Shown here: piece by piece, positions 53,131-63,708 of the stretch
Numbering within the stretch: the stretch's first letter is position 1
Layout: each line of letters begins with the position of its first letter
Origin: Prorocentrum cordatum
Taxonomy: Eukaryota; Sar; Dinophyceae; Prorocentrales; Prorocentraceae
Reading direction: 5' to 3'
Length of the DNA: 64,000 nt
Assembly: GCA_963575745.1 (NCBI GenBank)
Contig: CAUYUJ010011459.1
Location: forward strand, 322,501 to 386,500
The notes under the pieces: model-generated
Seen by the model: the letters and a program-made list of their open reading frames with translations, nothing else
Told to the model about the DNA's origin: nothing
Database searches by the model: none
Program-made: the position numbers and the translations under genes

Positions 53131-53779
53131 AAGGGATCAAAGGGAAGGGGCTTCCCTTCGACTCGATTGCGACACTGCTCGATTTTTCTTTCGCTCACGA
53201 GCTTGAGAAGGAAGCTGCAGGGAAAGGGGACGACGGAGGCGACGACCGACGGAGACGCCGACAGGATCGGCGGATTTGGATTTTCCAATTTCACACTGGG
53301 AAAGCCTTTCAGAAGAGAGTTGTCAGGACGTCCAAAAACAACAAAACCTAGCCTGGCGAAGGACCCTACCATCTGCAGCCGTGAGCACCGCAAGATGAAT
53401 GGTAACCAAGGGAGGGGGGGGGGGCTAGCGGCTAGCAAAAGAGCGTGCGTGAGAAGGACAGGGCGACGTTGTTGATGGAGTCGCAGAGGCCGGCCGTGAC
53501 CGGTTACATCTGGATGCTGCTCGTTTTCATATTCGTTGCTTTGCCGAACGGCGCGGGCCGTCGTACTCCACCCATGGTGTAGATCTTGGCTGTTTTTGGC
53601 GCCTGTTTCGAGCAGGCAGGTGGAGTCCCTCCCTCATCGGACATGTTGTTACAAACAGTCGCTTTAAGCAGAGGTCCGGAGCCAAATCCCCCTCTTCCCC
53701 CCCCCTTCCGCCCACTGTCGAAACGCCGAATCAGAAAACGCTCACATGTACCGCGTTGCCGTTGATATGCGCATCTGTT
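53131..53779. repeat. satellite leader and non-genic DNA
   Basis: The leader 'tagcctggcgaaggacccta' followed by 'tgcagccgtgagcaccg' lies at 53348-53392 and matches those at 30151, 30898 and 33139. Otherwise no gene or known repeat. Confidence 0.55.
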
Positions 53780-54990
53780 GGCGCGGCTTTGGGGGGCAGC
53801 AGGCGGCGGGGCCTTCGGTGGAGCCACTACAGGGCCACAGAACGTGTAGGGGTATGCCCAAGTTGGCGCGGTCACGCGTGCGATTCCTGCAACTGGGGCC
53901 TTCCATGGAGTTCCGTATGGGCCACGAGTCGTCTGAGGAGTGTGCCGAGGTGGGCACGGTCACGCATGCGATTCTTGCCGTTGGGGCCTTCGGTGGAGTT
54001 CCCTATGGGGCCACGAAGCGCGTGAGTGGTGTGCCGACATGGGTAAGGTCACGCATGCGATTCCTGTCATTGGGGCTTTCGGTGGAGCTCCCCATGAGGC
54101 CACGAAGCGCGTGAGGGGTGTGCCGACATGGGCACGGTCACGCATGCGATTCTTGGCATTGGAGCTTTCAGAGGAGCTCCTTATGGGGCCACGAAGCGCG
54201 TGAGGGGTGTGCCGACATGGGCGCGGTCACGCATGCGATTGTTGCCATTGGCGCTTTCAGTAGAGCTCCCGATGAGGCCACGAAGCGCGTGACGGATGAG
54301 CCGAAATCGGCGCGGTCACGAATGCGATTCTTGCCATTAGGGTCTTCGGTGGATTCTCCCTATGGGACCACAGAACGCTTGAGGAGTTTGCCGAGGTGGG
54401 CGCGGTCACGCATGCGATTGTTGCCATTGGCGCTTTCAGTGGAGCTCCCGTGAGGCCTCGAAGCGCGTGAGGGGTGTGCCGACATGGGCGCGGTCACAAA
54501 CGCGATTCCTGCCATCGGGGCGTTCGGTGGAGCTGCTGGAGGGGTGACGAATCGGCTGAGGGGTGTGCCGAAATGAGCACGGTGGGGGGCCCTATGGGGC
54601 CACGAGACGCGTGAGAGGTGTGCCGAAATGATCGTGGTCACGCACGCGAGGGGTGTGCCGACGTAGGCGCGGTCACGCTTGCGATTCTTGCCCCCGTAGC
54701 CTTCCGTAGAGCCCACTATGACGCCACGGAACGCTTCAGGTGCGTGCCGACGTGGGCGCGGTCACGCATGCGATTCTTGCCATTGCATTGGGTGAAGTTC
54801 GTTGTGAGACCACGGGACGTGTGAAGGGTGTGCCGACATAGGCGCGATCACGCTTGCGATTCTTCCTTTGGGGCTACGGAACGTGTGAACGGTGTGCCCA
54901 AATGGGCGTAGTAGCGCATGCGATTCTTGCCATTGGGGCCTTCGGTGGAGTTCCCGATTTTGCCACGAGGCGTGTCAGGGTGAGGATGTG
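53780..54990 (+). repeat. 88-bp satellite array, plus orientation, variant subfamily
   Basis: About 13 units share 'ttcggtggagctccc', 'atggggccacgaagcgcgtg' and 'aggggtgtgccgacatggg' with the 30-34 kb array. The variable half differs: 'cgcggtcacgcatgcgattc' and 'ttgccattgg' replace the 'gcatgcgaacgcagcc' segment. Confidence 0.8.
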
Positions 54991-55014
54991 CCGAAATACA
55001 TCCACTAATGCGGT

Positions 55015-56210
55015 TGTTGAGAATGGTGATGACGATGACGTTGGGGATGGTGATTCTGGTGATGGCAACGTTGTTGCTGCTGCTGATGATGATGATGCTG
55101 ATCCTGATGATCATGATGATGGTGGTGATGCTACTGGCGATGATGGTGATGATGATATTGATGATGATGATGATGATCATCATCATCAGCATCATCATGA
55201 TGATGATCATGATGATGATGATGATGATCATGATTATGATCATGATGATAGTGGTGATGCGACTGACGATGATGAGGATGTCGATAATCATAATTATGGT
55301 GATGGTGATGATGGTGATAGTGATGGTGATGATGGCGTTGCTGATAATGATGATGGTGATGTGTATGATGGTGATCATGGTGGTGATGCCGTTGCGAATG
55401 ATGATGATGATGATGGTGATGATTATGAAGATGGTGATTGGGGTGGCGATGCTGATGATAGTGGTGATGATGATGGTGCGGTTGATGATCATGATGATGA
55501 CGGTGATGATGATGCTGATGATGTTGATTGTGATTCGGAGAAGGGGGAGGATTATAACGACGATGATGATAATGATGACGATGATGGTGATGGTAATGCT
55601 GACGGTGATGCTGCTGATGATGAGGATGGTGATGATATTGGTGATGCCGATGATGATGATAATGCTGTTGCTGATGATGATGATGATGAGTACCATGATG
55701 ATAATGGTGATGATTACGATGCTGATGTTGGTGATGCTGACGATGCTGATGCTGATGATACTGATCGTGATGGTGATGATGGTGATGGTGATGGTACTGA
55801 TGTTGATGATGTTTATGGTGATGATGATGGTGGTGGAGATGGTAATGGTGATGGTGGTGGTGACGGTGATGATAATTGTGGTGGTGGTGGTGGTGATGGT
55901 GATGTGAATGGAGATGATGATGGGTATGGTGATGATGATGATGATGATGATGGTGGTTGTGGTGCTCATGCTCATGCTAATGATCATGATGCTGATGATG
56001 ATGGTGGTGGTTAAGATGACGAGTGTGGTGGTAATACTGCTCTTGATGCTAGTGGCGATGGTGATGCTGCTGATGCTGGTGATCAGGTTGATGCTGGCGA
56101 TGGTGGTGATGCTGCTGATGATGATGATGTTGATGATGCTGATGATGATGATGATGATGTTGATACTGATGTTGGTCATGGTGATGGTGATGATAACATG
56201 AGGATGATGA
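55015..56210. repeat. 1.2-kb GAT microsatellite
   Basis: Almost entirely GAT, GGT, GCT and CAT trinucleotides with GATGATG runs. It gives a 386-codon Asp-rich frame, a Met-rich frame and an Ile-rich frame on the other strand, all artefacts of the repeat. Confidence 0.9.
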
Positions 56211-56914
56211 TGGCAAGGGTAATGAGGAGAGAGAAGGGGGAGGAGAAAGGAAATAAGGAAGGACGTCCGCGGGGCTATGCGCATTTTTACAAGGTACTGA
56301 AAGCCACAGGATGGGTGGACAATAACTCCGTAGCCGCTTGAAGTCGTATTGGGGGCTTCTTATAGCCTCTTGGAGGTATGTTGGACGACATGGCGGTCCA
56401 TTTTGGGCGGTCTTGCACCATCCTGGAAAAAAAATGAGCCCGAACGGACCCTATGGCACCTGGGACCCTACCCCTGCGTCCAGACCCCGGGCAACGGGGA
56501 GGGGAGGAGTACACCCTTTCCCGACAATGGAGAAGGAGGCATGGAAGAGCTGACTCGCTCAACCATCTTCGCTCAGGGATCTGGTGGGTTTCCAAGGGGC
56601 GTCGCCCTGGTGTTCCTCAGCTCGCACTCTGAGTGTAGCCTGGCCGACCGCTGCCAGCCTCTCCTGCCCGCCGCTCCCTCCGTTGTGGCTCCGCGCAGCG
56701 CGGCCAGGCCCGCGCGAGGTCGTGGTGCAGCGGCGGCCTGGTTTTCCCTGCGGCGCGCCGCCTTGCAGGCCAGGACCTCCCTCCACCTCCCGTTGGGAAC
56801 GGCCCCACCCGTGGCGTCCGGAGGGCCCCGTGTCTGCTCGCCTGGGGCACGCGCGTGCACGTGCACAGCCGCGCCCGTGCGCGGAGTGGGCACCGCCGAG
56901 GCGGCTGCGAGAGA
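56211..56914. other. short minisatellite patch, otherwise no gene seen
   Basis: Bases about 56336-56430 resemble the G/T-rich minisatellite. Bases 56560-56900 are GC-rich with Pro/Arg/Ala frames on both strands and no recognisable domain. Confidence 0.4.
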
Positions 56915-57105
56915 GGAGGAGGAGGAGGAGGACGACGAGGACGAGGACGAGGACGAGGACGAAGAGGAGGAGGAGGAGGAGGAGGAGGAGGACGAGGACG
57001 AAAAAGAGGAGGAGGAGGAGGAGGAGGAAGACGAAGAGGAGGAGGAGGAGGAGGAGCAGGAGGAGGAGGAGGAGGAGGACGAGGAGGAGGAGGAGGAGGT
57101 GCCGG
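56915..57105. repeat. GGA microsatellite with GAC interruptions
   Basis: GAGGAGGAC-type tract. Glu-rich, Arg/Gly-rich and Ser-rich frames here are artefacts. Confidence 0.95.
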
Positions 57106-57272
57106 TGTATAGTCGGCGTGTGGCTCTCCCGTCTGGGAAAGGGCCGGCCGTGTGGCCACGCCTGGCCTCCCCAGCGCTGCTCGAGCAGCGCGCCAGGGCT
57201 CCGGGCGCCCTCTGCGCGGGGCGCCCACGCTGTGCAGAGCTCGACGCGAAGGGTCTCGGGTTATGATGTTCC
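57106..57272. other. no gene seen
   Basis: About 170 bases of GC-rich DNA between the GGA tract and the direct repeat at 57273-57282. Nothing recognised. Confidence 0.4.
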
Positions 57273-57282
57273 AACCTACTTT

Positions 57283-60200
57283 TATGTCGGGCGTGTCCCC
57301 CTACAGGGTTTTTTTCGACGAAAAATTAAAATTATCCAAAAATACCCCAAGAAGGCCTCCTGCGTTGGGTTCTCGTTTTGAATAGAGCACTGCTCGCGCG
57401 TCTCCTTCCTTCCCGCCCCCCCCCCCTCCCTCTCTTCCCCCCTGCCTTTGACCTCGCTCGTCGCCATCCCTGGGGGGCTGCGATCTGTGAAACTGTCGCC
57501 ACTTTCGAGGGCTGCTGGGGGGCCCAGCACAGTGGGCATTCACCGCAGATCCAGATGGGACCTCGCCATCCCTGGGGGGCTACGATCTGTGAAACTGTCG
57601 CCAGTTTCGAGGCCTGCTGGGGGCCCATCACAGTGGGTACTCACCGCAAATTCAAATGGCACCTCGCCATCCCTGGGGGGCTGCGATTTGTGAAACTGTC
57701 GCCACTTTCGAGGGCTGCTGGGGGGCCCAGCACAGTGGGTACTCACCGCAGATTCAAATGGGACCTCGCCATCCCTGGGGGGCTGCGATCTGTGAAACTG
57801 TCGCCACTTTCGAGGGCTGCTGGGGGGCCCAGCACAGTGGGTACCCACCGCAGACTCAAATGGGACCTCGCCATCCCTGGGGGGCTGCGATCTGTGAAAC
57901 TGTCGCCACTTTCGAGGCTGCTGGGGAGCCCAGCACAGTGGGTACTCACCGCAGATTCAAATGGGACCTCGCCATCCCTGGGGGGCTACGATCTGTGAAA
58001 CTGTCGCCCCTTTCGAGGGTTGTTGGGGGGGCCAGGACAGTGGGTACTCACCGCAGATTCAAAATGGGACCTCGCCATCCCTGGGGGGCTGCGATCTGTG
58101 AAACTGTCGCCACTTTCGAGGGCTGCTGGGGGGCCCAGCACAGTGGGTACCCACCGCAGATTCAAATGGGACCTCGCCATCCCTGGGGGGCTGCGATCTG
58201 TGAAACTGTCGCCACTTTCGAAGGCCGCTGGGGAACCCAGCACAGTGGGTACTCACCGCAGATTCAAATGGGACCTCGCCATCCCTGGGGGGCTGCGATC
58301 TTTCAAGTTGTCGCCACTTTCGAGGGCTGCTGGGGGGCCCAGCACAGTGGGTACCCACCGCAGATTCAAATGGGACCTCGCCATCCCTGGGGGGCTGCGA
58401 TCTGTGAAACTGTCGCCACTTTCGAAGGCCGCTGGGGAACCCAGCACAGTGGGTACTCACCGCAGATTCAAATGGGACCTCGCCATCCCTGGGGGGCTGC
58501 GATCTTTCAAGTTGTCGCTACTTTCGAGGCCTGCTGGGGGGCCCAGCACAGTGGGTATTCACCGCAGATTCAAAATGGACCTCGCCATCCCTGGGTGGCT
58601 GCGATCTGTGAAACTGTCGCCAGTTTCGAGGGCTGCTGATGGGGGGCCAACGCAGTGGGTACTCACCGCAGATTCAAATGGGAACTCGCCATCCCTGGGG
58701 GGCTGCGATCTGTGAAACTGTTGCAAGTTTCGAGGCCTGCTGAGGGGGGCCAGCACAGTGGGTACTCACCGCAGACTCAAATTAGACCTCGCCATCCCTG
58801 GGGGGCTGCGATCTGTGAAAGTGTCGCCACTTTCGAGGGCTGCTGGGGAGGCCAGCACAGTGGGTACCCACCGCAGATTTAGATTAGACCTCGCCATCCC
58901 TGGGGGGCTGCGATTTGTGAAACTGTCGCCACTTCCGAGGCCTGCTGTGGGGCACGGCGCAGCGGGTACCCACCGCAGATTCAAATGGGACCTCGCCATC
59001 CCTGGGGGGCTGCGATCTGTGAAACTGTCGCCACTTTCGAGGGCTGCTGGGGGGCCCAGCGCAGTGGGTACCCACCGCAGACTCACATGGGACCTCGCCA
59101 TCCCTCGGGGCTGCGATCTGTGAAACTGTCGCCACTTTCGAGGCCTGCTGGGGGAGCCGGCACAGTGGGTACCCACCGCAGACTCAGATGGGACCTCGCC
59201 ATCCCTGGGGGGCTGCGATCTGTGAAACTGTCGCCACTTCCGAGGCCTGCTGTGGGGCCCAGCACAGTGGGTTACTCACCGCAGACTCAAATGGGACCTC
59301 GCCATCCCTCGGGGGCTGCGATCTGTGAAACTGTCGCCACTTTCGAGGGTTGTTGGGGGGGGCAGGACAGTGTGTACCCACCGCAGACTCAGATGGGACC
59401 TTGCCATCCATGGGGGGGGCTGCGATTTGCGAAACTGTCTCCATTTTCGAGGGCTGCTGAGGGGCATTGCACAGCGGGTACCCACCGCAGACCCAGATTA
59501 GACCTCGCCATCCCTGGGGGGCTGCGATCTGTGAAACTGTCGCCACTTTCGAGGCCTGCTGGGGGGGGCCAGCACAGTGGGTACCCACCGCAGACTCAAA
59601 TGGGACCTTGCCATCCCTGGGGGGGGGGTGCGATCTGTGAAACTGTCGCAACTTTCGAAGGCTGCTGAAGGGCACGGCACAGCGGGTACTCACCGCAGAC
59701 TCAGACTAGACCTCGCCATCCTTGGGGGGCTGCGATCTGTGAAATTGTCGTCACTTTCGAGGGCTGCTGAGGGGCACAGCACAGTGGGTACTCACCGCAG
59801 ACTCAGACTAGACCTCGCCATCCCTGGGGGGCTGCGATTTGTGAAACTATCGCCACTTTCGAGGGTTGCTGAGGGGCACAGCACAGTGGATACTCACCGC
59901 AGACTCAGATTAGACCTTGCCCTTCCTGGGGGGCTGCGATCTGTGAAATTGTCGCCACTTTCGAGGGCCGCTGAGGGGCACAGCACAGTGGGTATTCACC
60001 GCAGACTCAAATTAGACCTAGCCATCCCTGGGGGGCTACGATCTGTGAAACCGTCGCCACTTTCGAGGGCTGCTGAGGGGCACAGCACAGTGGGCTTCCC
60101 GCACGTCTTTCTCCTGCTGTTCGTTCCCGGCTCCCCATATCCTCTTCGAGCCTGTAGTTGTCGCCCCTCGTTCTTGTATGGTTATCCTGCGCATCATGCC

Positions 60201-60372
60201 ATAGGCGCGTGTCCCAAGTAGCTTACATATCAAACAACGGATCCTGCAAGGTGATTGTCCATGCAAGTTTCGGCCCACTCCTCGTTTCCCATGATACAAA
60301 TGGGTTGGGTACGTCACAGGGTAAGTTTATTTTTCGTCGAAGATCCCCCTGTAGGGGGACAGGCCCGACCTA
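57283..60372 (+). mobile_element. 3.1-kb satellite-bearing element with introner-type inverted repeats (copy 8)
   Basis: The left end (57286-57329) reads gtcgggcgtgtccccctaca, then ggg and a T-run, then cgacgaaaaatt. The right end (about 60327-60369), reversed, reads gtcgggcctgtccccctaca, ggggatctt, cgacgaaaaat. The inverted repeats cover about 43 bases with about six differences. The outermost part is the same as in the short introner-like copies. The direct repeat aacctacttt flanks the element at 57273-57282 and 60373-60382. Inside are unique ends of about 130 and 230 bases and a 102-bp satellite array. No transposase-like frame is present, so it must be non-autonomous. Confidence 0.8.
57455..60095 (+). 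repeat. 102-bp satellite array, about 26 units
   Basis: The unit reads 'cgccatccctggggggctgc', 'gatctgtgaaactgtcgcca', 'ctttcgagggctgctggggg', 'gcccagcacagtgggtactc' and 'accgcagattcaaatgggac'. Spacing is 101-103 bases, so frames stay open for hundreds of codons on both strands without implying a gene. Units near the left are most alike. From about 59400 the units shift to a variant with 'gactcagattagacc' and 'gaggggcacagcac'. Confidence 0.95.
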
Positions 60373-60384
60373 AACCTACTTTAG

Positions 60385-60542
60385 CCTTGACCACCAGAAA
60401 TAATTTCGAGCGGCCAATAACAGTACCGAAACGCCAGGGTTTTCACGTGTCGGGCCCTGGGAGACACTCGCCCGACACTCTTTTGACACTCTTTTGGCAT
60501 TTCTCTGGGTGCTCGAAATTATTTCTGGGATGTGGTCCTTAA
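60385..60542. mobile_element. palindromic MITE-like element, single copy
   Basis: The left arm 'ccagaaataatttcgagc' (60393) and right arm 'gctcgaaattatttctgg' (60521) are perfect inverted repeats. Outer bases extend the match with gaps (ttgaccac / gtggtcctta). The interior has 'cgggccctggg' and two 'gacactctttt' repeats. It starts right after the flanking repeat of the 3.1-kb element. Confidence 0.65.
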
Positions 60543-61526
60543 GAAGTATGGGGTCAACATAAGTTTCGGGGATGTTCTGGCGTGCGTGCAGTCGAGTCGC
60601 ATTGAAGACTTCGGAATTCGGTGATTGTGGGGTCAGCGCTACTCCAATGCTGACGGATGCCTGTTGATTCGGACGCGTTGTTGTCCAAAAACCGGCCCCA
60701 CCCTCTCAGCATTGAAGAACGCGCTTTCTGACAAGTGCCCGAGAGCATCATGCTCCAGAATTGCAACTTCCATTTCTGGATATGTTTTGACGAGGCTTGT
60801 AGTAAGGGTGAGCAGCTTTTAAAGGCAATCCTTGCATCCTTGCCCCTTCGGCCCATCCTTGGCGGTTTTCGCTGGCCAGCCGCGTTCGAAGAACGTCAGC
60901 CTGGCCTTCCAAGGCCCTTGCATCCCTACCGCGCATCCTTGTCATGCGAGTTTGACTGTGCGGGATGCTCTGGCGTGCGCTTCCGCCCGTTGTTCATCCC
61001 AAGTCGTTATTTGACGGTCCCGAGGCCTGGCAAGGGCCCCTGGAGGCCTAAAATTGACAAGAACCGTCCTTCCTGATGGTTTCACAACGCTAGCATGTCT
61101 GGGGGGGAAGCTCTGACGTGCGTAGTGCTTGCATCTAGCTGGGAAGTGGACTGGTCTTGTGGCCACGCTCGGGGGTTGCTAAGGGTGCCCCTGGCCCAAG
61201 GTGCCTCCAGCTTTTCGCTCGATTTTGGAGTCCCCTGGGCCCCTCTGGGCCTCGAGAGGGTGCTCGGGAGGCCGGTGGGGGCCTGGGAAGTCCTGGAGGT
61301 ATCTTTTTTTGGGGACGCCCGAAATGGATACGGAAAGTAGGGGTACAATGCCCAGCAACGCATGCTGTGCGAAACCGACAGCGACCGCTGTTGGGCAGGC
61401 GGCTTTTTGTCTTTAAAGACTACGTCCGCGGCGGCGCGGACACCGAGTCCTGTTCAGAATGAACAGGAACTGCTGTTGAGCATCGTCCCCAGTCTTTCCG
61501 TACCCACGTCTCTAGGCCTCCCAGAT
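60543..61526. repeat. dispersed repeats, no gene seen
   Basis: Bases 60821-60960 match 36131-36270. Bases about 61366-61480 carry the reverse of the repeat at 2955 and 39905 ('cgctgttgggcaggcggc', 'tccgcggcggcgcggacacc', 'gttcaggaactgctgttgag'-type motifs). Nothing recognised in the remainder. Confidence 0.5.
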
Positions 61527-61750
61527 GGGGTCCGAGTAGATGTGGTCGGAGGATCGCGCCGCATCGCCGATGCATCCGCGATACATCAGCGATGCGGCCC
61601 GATGTGGGGCCCAATTTTCTCCACGCCGACGTCGCCGATGCATCGCCGACGTCGCTAGTACATGGCAGATGCATCGCCGATGCATCAGCGATGCATCGCC
61701 GATGTATCGGCGATGCGGCGAGATCTTCCGATCCCATCTACTCGGACCCC
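61527..61750. mobile_element. palindromic MITE-like element, family C, copy 3
   Basis: The ends 'ggggtccgagtagatgtggt' and, reversed, 'ggggtccgagtagatgggat' are inverted repeats extending about 40 bases with few differences. The interior is a chain of 'gatgcatcgccgatgcatc' motifs and the block 'cccgatgtggggcccaattt' shared with copy 2. It is the largest copy of the family here. Confidence 0.75.
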
Positions 61751-61807
61751 ATCCAGAAGGCCTGTAATGTCGTTCGTGCCGAACCTCGAAGAATAACAAG
61801 AAAAGAA

Positions 61808-61907
61808 CAACTGTTGGCGCTCCGCGCGGATCTCTTGGATCCGCGCTGGGCCCCCCTGGGTGGCGCCTCCGGCGCTGCCCTTGGCGCGCTACGCGTGCCA
61901 GGGAGGG
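61808..61907. mobile_element. half element of MITE-like family B
   Basis: 'ctgttggcgctccgcgcgga' then 'tctcttggatccgcgctggg' matches the arm of the 24074-24235 copy. The opposite arm is missing and the satellite array starts at the break. Confidence 0.6.
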
Positions 61908-61914
61908 GGGGCCA

Positions 61915-62930
61915 TTTCGGCACACCCCTCACGAGGATCGTGGCCACATAGGGAGCTCCGCCAAAGGCGCCAGTGGCAGGGTTCGCATGGCGGCCTCAGG
62001 CCATTTCGGCACACCCCTCACGAGGATCGTGGCCCCATAGGGAGCTACACCGAAGGCCCGAGTGGCAGGGTTCGCATGGCGGCCTCGGGCCATTTCGGCA
62101 CACCCCTCGCGAGGATCGTGGCCCCATAGGGAGCTCCACCGAAGGCGCCAGTGGCAGGGTTCGCATGGCGGCCTCGGGCCATTTCGGCACACCCCTCACG
62201 AGGATCGTGGCCCATAGGGAGCTCCACCGAAGGCGCCAGTGGCAGGGTTCGCATGGCGGCCTCGGGCCATTTCGGCACACCCCTCACGAGGACCGTGGCC
62301 CCATAGGAGCTCCACCGAAAGCGCCAGTGGCAAGGTTCGCACGGCGGCCTCGGGGCATTTCGGCACACCCATCACGAGGATCGTGGCCCCACAGGAGCTC
62401 CACCGAAGGCGCCAGCGTCAGGGTTCGCATGGCGGCCTCGGGCCATTTCGGCACACCCCTCGCGAGGACCGTGGCCCCATAGGGAGCTCCACCAAAGGCG
62501 CCAGTGGCAGGGTTCGCATGGCGGCCTCGGGCCATTTCGGCACACCCCTCACGAGGATTTTGGCCCCATAGGGAGCTCCACCGAAGGCGCCAGTGGCAGG
62601 GTTCGCATGGCAGCCTCGGGCCATGTCGGCACACCCCTCACGAGGATCGCTGCTCCACAGGAGCTTCACCGAAGGCCCCCAGTGGCAGGGTTCGAATGGC
62701 GGCCTCGGGCCATGTCGGCACACCCCTCACGAGGATCGTGGCGCCATAGGGAGCTTCACCGAAGGCCCCAGCGTCAGGGTTCGCATGGCGGCCTCAGGCC
62801 ATTTCGGCACACCCCTCACGAGGATCGTTGCTCCACAGGAGCTTCACCGAAGGCGCCAGTGGCAGGGCTTGCATGGCGGCCTCGGGCCATTTCGGCACAC
62901 ACCTCGCGAGGATCGTGGCCCCATAGCTGC
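61915..62930 (-). repeat. 88-bp satellite array, minus orientation, about 12 units
   Basis: The unit as read on + is 'gccatttcggcacacccctc', 'acgaggatcgtggccccata', 'gggagctccaccgaaggcgc', 'cagtggcagggttcgcatgg'. It is the reverse complement of the 30-34 kb core. Units here are much more alike than in the other arrays, so this array is the most homogenised or the youngest. Confidence 0.9.
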
Positions 62931-63100
62931 GCTGCTTCAACAAACGCGCCTGGGCGTCGTACTCCGCCTCGTCGACGTGCAACGCCACCTCCTCCCTCAT
63001 GGCTCTCAAGGCCCTCTGCTCCTCGGTCAGGGGGACGCCGTCCTCGTCGTCGGCTTGAGGTGCGGTGGGCTCTCGCCCAACGAGTCCACGCGCCGCAACC
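62930..63100 (-). pseudogene. possible exon fragment, minus strand
   Basis: From about 63060 down to 62930 the minus strand reads ADDEDGVPLTEEQRALRAMR, then VALHVDEAEYDAQARLLKQR, a charged helical stretch with G/C-rich third positions. It ends abruptly at the satellite array, so any gene is truncated. The + strand of the same bases is also open, so the strand is uncertain. No domain recognised. Confidence 0.3.
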
Positions 63101-63189
63101 AGCAAGATGCGATCAGGCGTGTCGAGAGGGGTCTGGCGCCTCGTGCCCGACGTACCCCTGCAGCGCCGGGGGGCTCCTCTTGCAGCCAC

Positions 63190-63430
63190 GCGGCGCGTCG
63201 ATCGACCATGTCGTGATTCGCTGCCGTGCCGTGGTCGGCTGGTGGCACGGCGTCTTCTTCTGTGGCGACACCTCCTTCGTCGGCGGCAAGTGGGCCTGCG
63301 TCGACGCGCCCCTGACCCTCTTCCTCTGCGAGTGGGTCTTCCCCCACACACTTTCTTCAACCTTGCCCTCTCCGCCATCGTGGCGCGAGGGCGCCTCGGC
63401 GTAATCCGTCGGGCGCGCGCCAGCGCGGCC
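63190..63430 (+). pseudogene. possible membrane-protein exon with a frameshift
   Basis: Bases about 63217-63345 read VVGWWHGVFFCGDTSFVGGK, then WACVDAPLTLFLCEWVFPH, with nearly every third position C or G, the strongest codon bias at this end of the window. At the 'cacacac' run (63351-63357) the frame breaks; reading two bases on, it continues FFNLALSAIVARGRLGVIRR. The F-F-C-G pattern before a hydrophobic stretch is reminiscent of the start of DHHC palmitoyltransferases, but no DHHC motif is present, so this is only a suggestion. A TCC tract follows at 63460. Confidence 0.35.
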
Positions 63431-63454
63431 GGCGGGAGACGCTCGAGAGCGCGC

Positions 63455-63708
63455 TCCTCATCCTCCTCCTCCTCCTCCTCCTCCTCCTCCTTTTCCTCCT
63501 CCTCCTCCTCCTCCCCCCCATCCTCCTCCTCTTTTCTCCTCCTCTGTCTCCTCCTCTTCCTCCTCCTCCTCCTACTCCGCCTCCTACTCCTCCTCCTCCC
63601 TCCTCCTCCCTCCCTCCTCCTCCCTCCTCCTCCTCCCCCCTCCTCCTCCTCCTCCTCCTCCCCCCCCTCCTCCCCCTCCGCCCCCTCCTCCTCCTCCCCC
63701 CCCCGCGC
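63455..63708. repeat. TCC microsatellite
   Basis: About 250 bases of CTC/TCC with C-runs, ending at a satellite array. Confidence 0.95.

Noticed and set aside
54854-56014. 386-residue Asp-rich open frame
   Set aside because: It is the translation of a GAT microsatellite; other frames of the same DNA are equally open (Met-rich, Ile-rich).
56584-57381. Pro/Arg/Ala-rich frames around the GGA tract
   Set aside because: Open in several frames on both strands because of GC-rich composition; no domain or consistent bias.
57656-58639. 327-residue repeat protein in the 102-bp satellite
   Set aside because: The unit is 34 codons long, so several frames on both strands stay open; no start context or bias singles one out.
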